A stretch of DNA of 64,000 nucleotides from Tubulanus polymorphus. Its lineage: Eukaryota > Nemertea > Palaeonemertea > Tubulaniformes > Tubulanidae. A program made the translations under genes and the position numbers. Below, one piece after another: positions 39,449 through 49,321 of the stretch; within the stretch, counting starts at the first letter, position 1; each line of letters starts with the position of its first letter. The notes below the pieces were generated by a model that saw only the letters and a program-made list of their open reading frames with translations, was not told the DNA's origin and ran no database searches. The stretch is taken from assembly GCF_964204645.1 (NCBI RefSeq), contig NC_134025.1, positions 3,911,001 to 3,975,000 of the forward strand, given 5' to 3'.

Positions 39449-39937
39449 ATGGCTGCGCCCAGGTATCGAAAATTTATGAAACTATTAGGACACTGGTGTG
39501 TAGATAAAGATAAAGTTGGCCGTGATTTGGGGAGTTTCATTCGTAGTCAGGTAAATCAATTAACCATATCAGTTTGCCCATGACTTAAAAAAGCAAAAGA
39601 TTAAATCCAAGGATTCCATAATACGTGACGTGTTTCTTTTCATAAAAAACCTTCTTCGGCTTCATTTCTTGAGTTTTTTAATCTTTCTTTGTTTTATCAT
39701 GCTTAGTTGGCTGTCGAATTTAAGCTCGGGGAAGCTACGCAATTAGCAAATGAGACCGAATGTGATGAGAAATATGAAAGTCTTCGTAAAATAAGTTCAA
39801 ACTTTTATAAGAACGCCTACACTCGTGCTAAAGAATATGGTTCGACAGGACTTGACTATGAAACCTGTAAAGGTATTACGTCCAATGAAGTAATGATAGA
39901 ATTAACAACGAAATCGGCTGAGGATATTTCTAAGTGA
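39449..39937 (+). CDS. UQCC2: ubiquinol-cytochrome c reductase complex assembly factor 2
   Basis: Exons 39449-39550 and 39707-39937; 110 residues (human 126). UQCC2 (MNF1/Cbp6-like) works with UQCC1 in the mitochondrial matrix to receive newly made cytochrome b for complex III. The N-terminus MAAPRYRKFMKLLGHWCVD and the GRDLGSFIRSQ block match human MAASRYRRFLKLCEEWPVD and GRDLGAYLRQR; YESLRKISSNFYKNAY matches human YESLARLHSNYYKHKY. The protein is small, basic and without a membrane segment, as expected. The extended C-terminal tail of the human protein is missing. A possible poly(A) signal (AAAATAAATG) sits at about 40005. Divergent from SPATA7, convergent with the TIR-death gene. Confidence 0.95.
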
Positions 39938-40263
39938 TCAGAGTTTGGAAGTCGGTTCGTGAACTGTGTGTCTATGAAATATGGTTTTGTTATTGTTATT
40001 CAACTAAAATAAATGCGTTATATGCATAAGACAAGTTTTGGTTGTAAAAATGTCCCTGTTTCGATGGTGATCCGCATTTGTCCAGAATAAAATTGCTGTA
40101 ATAAATCGGAAGACGAGCCTGACTCGAGAAGCAAACTGAAAGCACATTAAGTGACATCCTGAAATGACATTTTATTTTTTTTTCCATAATTTAAAAAGAG
40201 AAATTTCTGATTACTGCATTCTTTAAACAATGAACTAAATGATTACAAAAGATTTTGTCAGCT
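39938..40263. other. short convergent 3' region
   Basis: 326 bp between the UQCC2 stop (+) and the stop of the TIR-death gene (-). Plus-strand AATAAA signals occur near 40007 and 40087, and a minus-strand AATAAA (TTTATT near 40169). If the distal plus-strand signal is used, the two 3' ends come very close or overlap. Confidence 0.55.
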
Positions 40264-42475
40264 TTAGGCATCATTTGACATCAACTGATTAAATTTCTTC
40301 AAAATATCATTACGCTGTATCTTTTTCATGTCCGTCCGAAAATCTCCTATTGTGTAATTTTCAAACTTTGGGTCTTGAATTAGTGATGTAAAGATGGTGC
40401 CTGGGGGTTTTCTTTCCATCAAGTTAATTTCATCTTGTGTTAAAAACTTGCGGCCTTCTTTACGCTGCAGCGAGGCCCAGTCTTTCCAGTCACAAGATAC
40501 AACTGTTGAACCTTCTAAACGTATTCCTATCTGCCTCAAAATACGATGTTGTACACTGCTCATTGGCATACAGTCATTTGATGGAGCAACTGGATGTCCC
40601 GGTATTGGTGGGCTCAATTCCAACCTTCCCATTCCTGAAATAGTAAGCATCAAGTTATGTCAGGCCAGACTACCTGATGTTTCACCATAAATGATGATTT
40701 TTACATATCAAATAGTATTTTGAGAATGATTGAACTAGAAATTCTTCTGTAGTTAAGCTCTCAAAAAGAATAGTAGGAAGTACTCTCGAATGGTACTCAT
40801 AGTCAGGTCTGATTATAATGATATCATTACTGTAATTACATTTGAATTCAGTTGAAATTGTTACCTTGCAGATTAGACTGTGGCTGGTATTGCTGTAGCT
40901 GGGGACGAGTATCACTGGGGTTCCCTTCCATACTACCATTACCGCAGGCTTCCATACCACCGATGGCTTGTGGCTGTATTGCTTGCTCCAAACATTTCAA
41001 ACTGCCTGAATCCTTAGCTAGAAAAAAAAAACAACTATAGTACGATAATTGACTGGCTTTGGGTCACGTCCCACTACAGTGAATCCCACTTACCGGTTGA
41101 TGCAACACTTGGATATGAGTCTCTCCCTAGATCTCCAGTGCTTCCATCACCTTTCAGAGATAAACTTCACAATTATTTTACATTTTTCGTATGTTTTTGT
41201 TAAATAGCTACAAACTTTCATACCTATAACACTTGCACCTTCTACTTTCATGGTGTGATTCCAACCACAGTTAGAACTGCTTACGTCTGAATCTTGAACT
41301 CCATCATCTAAAATTATAAAATCATCACAGGAGTCACATAAGACAATGAGCATCTCATATCAATCACGTTTTAGTACTTACCCCTCTTCCATAAATCTAT
41401 GAGCTTCCTAGCAAAATCCTTGACTTCCATGTTGCTTTCAAATACGTACGGAATGTTCATACTAAGTTCACATTTTTGTACCTCACCATAGCAAACTGCC
41501 ACCAGATTTGTTTGCATGACATAGTCAAATTGTGGACCTGTTTATTTTGAACATCAATTAAGAATAATCAGGTACCACAGAATTAGGCGCATAGATATAC
41601 AGACTGTATACATACTTTGCGGGTGAGTTAGTTTGAAAAAATCTCTATCTATCACAAAACAACATTTCAAACTGTTGTTGATCATTTCTTTTAATTGATT
41701 GTTGATTGCTGCACTCGCTGAAACAAATATATCATAACGATCAGTCCAATACAGAGACACAGAGAATCACAAGTCAATACTTACATGGTCTGATACACTC
41801 GGTGCAAGCATCTACCTCTTCATACCGCAAGTTTTCATTGATGTATTTCGCTACGTCTTCGGCCCATTTTTTAGCCTCTGAACCGTGGAAAATCTTTCCT
41901 GAAATTAGTAACCCAATTTTTGATGATGGTTAGTTTAAATTACCTAATTGTTAGTGGTAATAATTAATTCCTATGAAAATATCCGATCACGAAACTAAAC
42001 CACCTGATCATGCAGTACACAGTTAACAGGTTACAGCTATTTAATTTAGTGGTTTAGTTTTATGATCATATGTTTTCACTATACCGTTGGTTATTCAAGC
42101 TTACCACCAACGATTAGGTACCTAATGCCTAATTTTCATGTGACATCAATCTTTATGGGATGTTTTGCTTAATTTTTTTGAACACATATCTTGGTCTTCA
42201 ATAAACCATTGTTCTTATCCATTTTACACTGTATCAATGAAGAAGGATTGCTAAAAGTCTTCATTTTCTCATGTTGGAATGAGAAAAGATTGGCCATTTT
42301 TCGAAATTCTAAGAATATATATTTCCATGCCCACGAACCATGATTTTTGATGATTTGAAAATGGTAAGCACTACTTTTACATACGATGGCCCGTGGGGTC
42401 TGTACCTAATAATGCATCGATTAAATTATACTCAGTCTCAATTCACTCACCAGATACTTTTACCGGATTTCCCAT
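40264..42475 (-). CDS. TIR-like plus death-domain adaptor protein
   Basis: Exons (5' to 3'): 42475-42451, 41898-41785, 41717-41616, 41537-41382, 41307-41224, 41150-41094, 41017-40865, 40634-40264; 353 residues, frame kept at all junctions. Residues about 5-132 look like a divergent TIR domain of the TICAM/TRIF kind: KIFHGSEAKKWAEDV as strand A and helix A, INNQLKEMINNSLKCCFVIDRDFF as the helix C to strand D region, then LVAVCYGEV, IPYVF and FARKLIDLW. Residues about 260-350 look like a death domain: DWKDWASL, LTQDEINLME, TIGDFRTDMKKIQRNDIL. A Ser/Gly/Gln-rich linker of about 120 residues joins them. No signal peptide or membrane segment. Likely a cytosolic innate-immune or cell-death adaptor, but in the order TIR-then-death, opposite to MyD88. 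The first exon codes only for MGNPVKVS plus one base and is inferred from frame. No named orthologue recognised. Confidence 0.7.
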
Positions 42476-42570
42476 GTCAAATGCACCTCCCGAATTTCAA
42501 GATTATTTTTCTTGCTTCAATTCTAATTTGGGAAATCCCCAGAGAAAGTAGACCTGTCGATGCGCCACTT

Positions 42571-42601
42571 GCAATAGAACCAGGTTCGAGTCCCCGACTG
42601 C
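42571..42601 (+). repeat. tRNA-like B-box relic (possible SINE remnant)
   Basis: GGTTCGAGTCC is a perfect RNA polymerase III B box, followed by CCGACTGCGCGG. The T-stem does not pair properly and I find no D-arm or anticodon arm, so this is not a tRNA gene; a decayed tRNA-derived SINE is the likelier reading. Confidence 0.35.
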
Positions 42602-43375
42602 GCGGATAAAAAATCAAACGAATGACGTACGATGGCCCGTATTGTTTTTTTTCACTTTACTTTTGGATGATACTAAATGTACAACGTACAACTTATGCAA
42701 ATAACGGGGTAATCTTTGTACATGCATAGAAGTGTAAACGAACACTTGGTGCACAACATGCAGTCATTCAGCAAAAGCTACCTCACTCTTCCGATAGATG
42801 GCACACTAGTGTTGCATAGCATAGAGAACCAAAAGGAGAACAGATCTATGTACCCATGGATATAATTTATTTCATTACATTTTTTAAAAATCTACAATAT
42901 TCAAACATATAACAGTGATATTGTATGTCAAGAGATTGATGTACTTTAAGCCCTTCTTCCAATTCATCACAAATTATTCCACAATTCATTTATGTTACAG
43001 GCATAAATATTAAAAAACCCGAATTACCAACCAAAACATAATTTCTTGTGAATTCATGACATTATTTTATTCCCTATCCAAATTCATAACTGAGAGAAAC
43101 ATTGTTTGTTCATGAGGCCATTCAATCAAGTAAATTAGCTGTTGAAGTTACAAATATAAATACCTTACATTTATCTGGTTTATTTCATGGTTATGGAATA
43201 ATGTACACTATGTATAGGAAGCACACTACACAGGATACATGGCAGACTTTTTCATCATCCACCAAAAATAACAAAAAGGTTGTTTCAATATTTATTTCTC
43301 TTTACAGATAAATAGCTAATAATGGAATATATCATATTTTCAGCATGCATAACCCATTCATTTCTAACCAGAATA

Positions 43376-43514
43376 CAGGGCTGGGTCCAGTTTCACGATG
43401 AATATTAAGTCAAAATTTTGGTTTCATTGCTATTGGTTACTTCACATCGTCGATGAGGACAACAATTCAAACTTAACTGATTTAAGCTTAGTTTTTTCAT
43501 GAAACCAGACCCTG
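43376..43514. mobile_element. degenerate CAGGG-type MITE relic
   Basis: Starts CAGGGCTGGGTCCAGTTTCA and ends as the reverse complement of CAGGGTCTGGTTTCATG; the two ends are imperfect inverted repeats. About 139 bp, non-coding, no clear target duplication. Confidence 0.5.
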
Positions 43515-43955
43515 ATGGTGCATTGTTTGATATACCAGTTAACTAGAAACATTGGTGACTTTAAACATAATTCAAAAACTACCTCCAAAAGTTAGCAATA
43601 AACTGATGCATTTTACTGATGGAGGAGGAAAAAGGCTATTAGAAGTAAGTTTTCTTTTGATCACCCCATTTTGACTGAGAAACACCTTAAAAAAGAAACC
43701 AATAAAACCATCACAAAATATAAGGAAGATACAATAATATATAGCTGCAGCAGACTGCATGACAGTATGAGGATGGAATCCATTTTCTGATACTGGTAGG
43801 AAAGGTTTCTTGAACAATTGATTGAACCCTAGATATAGTGCAACTAATATGTTCACACAATTGACATCCATATGACGATAACATTCTTAATATACAACGA
43901 TTAAAACTACAGACACGCACAACTGTCGGATTCAAAACAGGAATGATTTCTATCA

Positions 43956-46139
43956 TCAGTGATGATGACCGATGGACAAAAGTACCGGAATTAATGCGCC
44001 ACAAATCAATAGGAAAACCTCGCACATAGTAAATCCTTTATGTTCGTGGACGATCACATTACCATTTGATGATACAGTTCGTGTTGGCATGTTAGCAATC
44101 TCTGGAAGTACATGAACTGTCGCGACGAACAAAAATGTCCCGGCACTAAACAACATTGCAATTCCAGTGGCGTTTATGTGAGAAAGAGTCTCTTTACTTT
44201 GCTGAAAATAAATCATCAATCAACCGTGTATTTTATAGAAAAACTTGAATCAGTGATTATGTATAAATATAATGTATTATATTCGTATTAATAGACTCGA
44301 CACCCGTAGCTTCTCTAATTAACAGTCTATTGTATTACGGGTCACAGATGCTCTTATGAAAAACAAGACTTTATACGAATACACTGTAGTTCAGCTTACC
44401 TGGCTTAAACCGAAGTATGTGATCATCGCTAACAACGGAGCAGCTGCCGCGAATGCGAGCAAATGCCGACGTATTCGCATCCTATCAAAACCTTCGTGTA
44501 GTAAAAATGATACCAAACCAAATGCAGCAGGTGCCTACATCAAATCAAAGGAAAAGGTGATAGAAACTATATTTAGGTGTTATAAGGCCTTATTTTAATA
44601 CTTGGATACGCTGCGAAAAAGATGCCATGAAAAAAATGTATTTTCATTTTTTCTTGATGTTTTCTTCCAATTTTTAATCCAATGATTTTATGAAGTTAGT
44701 TTTCATTGTTTCTTCCCTCATTTAAATTGAATTTAACACAATTAAAAAAAAACGCATTTTAAAATTTATTTCCACAGTCCTTCCTTGATTTTACGCGGAA
44801 AATACTGGAATAAAACAATTTTTTCTTCCATTTTCAATTGCCTGTAATAGAATTTTTTATTTTCCCCCTTTCATTTCCATGCTGCGATTAATTCAAAAAA
44901 AGTCTTATTTTTCTTACCTTGTGGAGCATTATAGCCACAAATACAATCATTGTGACATGTGTTTGCGATGTAGTGGCGGCCGCCCCTAGAGCAACTCCAT
45001 CAGCTTGAAAACAATAACATCTCAAAATATAGAATGAAGGTCGCGTTATCGGTATATCTATGATTAGATTAAATGAGTTTAATATTCACCTGCGGCGTGA
45101 ACAACTAAACCTAATGTAGCAGTTATTCTGCTCCTTGTTGGTTGTGTACCATTTTCAGCATCTGAAAAAAAAAATTAGGATCATCATCAATAACAAAAGA
45201 TATTCTTGAAATAGTCGAACCAATTCCGCAGATAAAATTTGAGCAGGGGGATGTAAATAAATCTTATGTATGAATTCAATCAACTTAATCAATATTTAAT
45301 TTATCTAAATCAATGGGTTGAATTAACCAAATTTCGAAAAAGGAGTCCCTGCCTCTCTTCAATCCATGCCTAAGCCTACAATAGCATAACAAAGATGAAA
45401 CATCAAATGGGATAAGCACAGATCCAGCAGACCATATGATAGATATTCCTTCAGAACTGATGAAAAACTAATACTTACCAACAGGAGTATGACTGTGTCC
45501 ACCACCACCTATTTTATCGACTAGTAACATACAAACAAAGCCTAATACTAGAGCTACTCCGATCACACTGTGTAAGTCAGATATATCATGATCATGATGA
45601 TGATGTCCATCAGTGTGATCACTTTCATGAGCTTTATCTTTATGGTGATGTTTGAGCTCTGAAAAAGACGGAAACCTAATTTCACATCAATTCATTCAAT
45701 TAAGTTATGATGTTCATTTATTGAAGTTGTGTTATTCTATTTACCTAATTTTGTCTCATAAAGTGAATGAACGCCTTCAGGAATTATTACGGCTAATGCT
45801 GTACCTACCAATAACCCAGCACCAAATACTGACAGTAGTTTTAATCTATCCTAAAAAATGACAGAAAAATTCAATTTGGAGTCAAGTATCTTAAAGATTG
45901 AAATACATCATCAAAAAGGATCAATGAACATATTAAATAAAATTTGATCCGTATCATATATATTGATTAATAAATAATAATCGATTGATTTAATTTGAGA
46001 CAGATGTGATTTTCTGGAGTAGTACATGGATGTATTTATTTACCTCTGACATTGTAACGGCAAGAGGAATCGATCCAGCGATATAACAGCCTATCAACAT
46101 GGCTATTGACAATATAACTATTGTCCATAATTCCTCCAT
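43956..46139 (-). CDS. SLC39A9: zinc transporter ZIP9
   Basis: Exons (5' to 3'): 46139-46044, 45850-45745, 45658-45479, 45161-45090, 45003-44918, 44534-44400, 44201-43956; 306 residues (human 307). ZIP9 moves zinc into the cytosol from the Golgi and cell surface and in vertebrates also acts as a membrane androgen receptor. The N-terminal helix [16 protein letters not shown], then [19 protein letters not shown], match human ZIP9. A His-rich cytosolic loop has clusters at residues 71-73 and 86-91. The metal-site helices are intact: [16 protein letters not shown] (His149, Asp153) and HKAPAAFG (His179). The end VLLSIGHHH is like human LILSVGHQH. About eight membrane segments are visible. No signs of decay. 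Divergent from ERH. Confidence 0.97.
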
Positions 46140-46656
46140 GTTGATGAACTGAAGATAAACGGTTGTAATTCTATCAAAAGTCCAAATCCTTATTCACCTA
46201 CTGCCACATTTCTCAACACTCAAGAGGTAATGTTTCGTTCAATAACGTTAGATAGATGGCGCTTGTTCCAAGAGAAGTGGTTGAGGACCCGCTAAAGTTA
46301 TATTTTTCAATGTAGAAATATAAAAACAGAGGTTTAAATTTAAATGGAATTATGGACAAACAATATACAAATCGCCTATAGAGAATATCTTTACAATCAT
46401 TTATATCAATAAAGGGGAAATTGAATTGAATCTTAATCTTGTTTACAATTTATCTAATACTATTGCTAATTAATGCGTATATTGAAAATTAATCTATCAA
46501 TTTTCACAAAATTTACCGAATTTGTATTTCCTTTGATTTTCATATAATCTTAATTTGGATCAAGGCCTTTGAAACGTCATGTGGTAGAGGCTAAATTTGT
46601 TGTTCATTTTCTACGTCTCGTTGTGCCGGAAATTTCTTTCGCAATTCGTCCTGAAA
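46140..46656. promoter_or_regulatory. shared divergent region, SLC39A9 / ERH
   Basis: 517 bp between the start codons of two divergent genes; both promoters and 5' UTRs must lie here. AT-rich; I did not find a TATA box or CCAAT pair that stands out. The same pair is adjacent in human. Confidence 0.5.
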
Positions 46657-47933
46657 ATGGTAAGAATATGGGACTATTTGTTTCTTAAACTATCTGCCTT
46701 CTTCATGTAATTGTTTTACTTTGGGAAGCACCTCATGAATTGTTCTCATTCGATGGATTTCAAGCTATATTTGTTAAATTAGATCAAAAATCATGTTTGG
46801 AGGTGGCGCCACCAGACGGTCCCCCTACTGAGAAAAAGTGAAAGCTAATGTCAGTTGCAAATGTTCCGTCTAAAAGTCCATACCTATCCTCAGCAGGGAT
46901 CCGAATCTGATGGCATCACAAGTTTCTGCTATGGCACGAAAGCCGTCCCAGCATCTGCTGATCTGAAAAAGGCTGTGCACTCCTCAGCTCTAAGTCAAAG
47001 ACTAAATCAGTAATCTAGCCATGGCAAACTTGAAAGTGTTGAGATGCCATCAGTTTTCAAGCCCTGCCGAGAGAGGATGGTTCAAATCATCCTCCCGGAT
47101 GGCATTGCTAGACTCAGCCATGGCACAAACCCCTGCCACATGCGCAGGTTAGACGCATAAAAACTCGCGGCACCAATCAATCGCTGAGGCAAACTTCATC
47201 ATATCCAGTATGAAATTATTAAATATTTATGATTATTATTAATTATTCCTATATAAGATGAAATCTAGCTGATGAATTGCTATATCGGGGGTCATTATAA
47301 TGATACTGTATACCCTTTCAGCTGTTCGGCCGCAGTCGTCATAAAGCTTAATATTATTTCATTTCAGTCACACACAATTCTACTGGTGCAGCCAACTCAC
47401 CGGAGACCTGAAAGTCGAACGTACTCAGATTATGAAAATGTAAACGATTGTTTGGAAGGCGTTTGTAAAATATTTGAGGAACATCTTAAACGAATGAATC
47501 CCAGTAGTCCATCTATCACTTATGACATTAGCCAGCTGTTTGATTTCATTGATCAACTCGCTGATATTTGCTGCCTTGTGTAAGTATTTTACACCATTGC
47601 TTAAGATTTGCAAATTTACAATACCAAGAACAGCATGATCTTAGCATCCCAAGGTTTGAAATTAGGCTCGAGGAATAAGGGGGTCCTCCACGGAAAAAAC
47701 TTTGAAAATTTTATGGACCGCCCCAAATGACTAAAAATTATTAATTAAATCTGAAAAAAACTTTGGGCTGTTGAGAATCATCACTCTGAATTAAAATTGT
47801 GCTGTTATTTGACGATAATTGTTCTTGTAGATTCCAGAAAGGTAAAGCTACATATGTTCCGCACAATAAGGAATGGATTAAGGAAAGGATTTATGTTCTG
47901 CTCAGGAAACAGGCTGGAGAAGGTGCTCCATAA
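46657..47933 (+). CDS. ERH: enhancer of rudimentary homolog
   Basis: Exons 46657-46659, 47368-47579, 47831-47933; 105 residues (human 104). ERH is a small, highly conserved nuclear homodimer that binds RNA-processing and transcription partners such as CIZ1, SAFB and the microprocessor. The first coding exon holds only the ATG, with the GT donor immediately after it, and the second exon starts [10 protein letters not shown], exactly as in human [23 protein letters not shown] and [15 protein letters not shown] are essentially identical to human. The C-terminal five residues differ (GEGAP). The split start codon hides the gene from simple open-frame searches. An AATAAA signal lies near 47980. 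Divergent from SLC39A9. Confidence 0.97.
46795..47165. repeat. probable dispersed repeat in ERH intron 1
   Basis: This stretch is clearly more GC-rich than its surroundings and has repeated ATGGCA(A/C) and GATGGCAT words plus a B-box-like GGTTCAAATC. It looks like an inserted element, perhaps SINE-related, but I see no clear ends or poly(A) tail. Confidence 0.4.
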
Positions 47934-49321
47934 GACACTGAACAATTGTTGTGTACAGAAATAATACTGTGTGTGTTCATTGAATAAATCATGTGAAATG
48001 AACGCGACTGCAATATTTTTATGAACAAGGAAACCACATTAGATCTAAGAATTAATTGGCTGCATAAACATCATGCATTCTTGTATTAGCTAATTTTATA
48101 CATTTTGGTTTCTGTTCTTGGAGGTTAGGTGACTCATTAGTCGTATTTTCCCGTTTAAACATTTTTAATTTACATGAATCATTGAAGAAAATGTAGACCC
48201 TCTCCTTAAAATTGCTTGGATAGACGATTTTGTGCATTAGTTCTTATGTGTAGATAGATATTTCTATAAAGAATAAAGCATTCTTAACATTTTATGAGAA
48301 TAAGTTTTTTCCTGCGATGTTTTGATGATTCTATGTTCCGTTTCTGTGTGTAATACTACAAATGAAGTTGTACTGTAATGTACCCAATTTTTAAGGACCG
48401 AGTTGCATGATGATCTAGGGGTTAGCTTCAAAAATTTTCCCATATCATAAGACTGGTTTTTAATAGACTCCTTAACCGCAACTGGCCCCTGAAGCCTGCG
48501 TATTTTAATAATGGCACATCATTTATGACCAAAAGTTTAATATCCATTGTAACATAACTCATCGTTTCCTTTCATTAATAAACACATCTTATATAATAAA
48601 ATGTATAGTTGTGTAAATTGTCTCGGATGATGATTATTTTTAGAGGATATACCCGCTACGCTATCATCAAGTGAGCAGTACTCTTGTTCCAAGTCGCTTA
48701 AAAAATCAAATCTGATTTGGCAATGGCAGGATAAATTAGCCCTTAAACTTACGTGCCATAGTCGGGAATATCCTGCTACTAGACTAGTTCATCATCAACG
48801 TTTTATACAAGGGCAATGGTCAAGCCCACACCACTGGCTGGCAGTCCACCAGCAGAATTCAGCATTGACTCCATTTGCATCATTTTATAAATTTAATAAG
48901 AAAGTGAATTTGTGATATTTCAGCTAATCAAGATCAATCATTGATCGGATATGACTGGTTATAGAGAAAAATTATGATTGAAAATGAAATTTAAATTATA
49001 TTTCAAATATACAATATTTATTATCAAAATATAAATGGATAAATTACACCAGTCATACATAGCTGTATTACAATTTTTTGTAAAAGATATACATGTACTC
49101 TTTTAAATTACTAAATGGAGAATTTCTCTGCATTTATCATAAAGTGATGATTAGAACATGATTTCTCTTTTAAGTATCTGGTATCCAGTATAGAATACAG
49201 TTACTACATACGTTGCACATTCTACCAAGATCTGGCTGAACAGGCAAATATTATCTAATCCTATTAACAAACAATAAACAGCTAGCATAGCCACAATCAT
49301 CACCAGTGTAGGTTAATTAAT
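47934..49321. other. convergent intergenic region, ERH / sororin-like
   Basis: Holds the ERH 3' UTR (AATAAA near 47980 and 48270) and the 3' UTR of the sororin-like gene on the minus strand. The segment 48650-48910 is GC-richer than its surroundings and could be an inserted repeat. No coding sequence supported. Confidence 0.5.

Larger units (their letters stand above)
42476..43955. other. intergenic between the TIR-death gene and SLC39A9
   Basis: No supportable coding sequence. A minus-strand acceptor just upstream of the start exon (near 42530) suggests an additional 5' UTR exon of the TIR-death gene here. A tRNA-like B-box relic is at about 42571-42601 and a small hAT-like relic at 43376-43514. 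The rest is AT-rich and includes the expected SLC39A9 3' UTR. Confidence 0.5.

Noticed and set aside
40394-40690. Plus-strand open frames of 98 and 68 codons
   Set aside because: They are antisense to the death-domain exon and have no splice or family support.
42560-42605. tRNA gene
   Set aside because: Perfect B box, but the T-stem mispairs and no D or anticodon arm is present.
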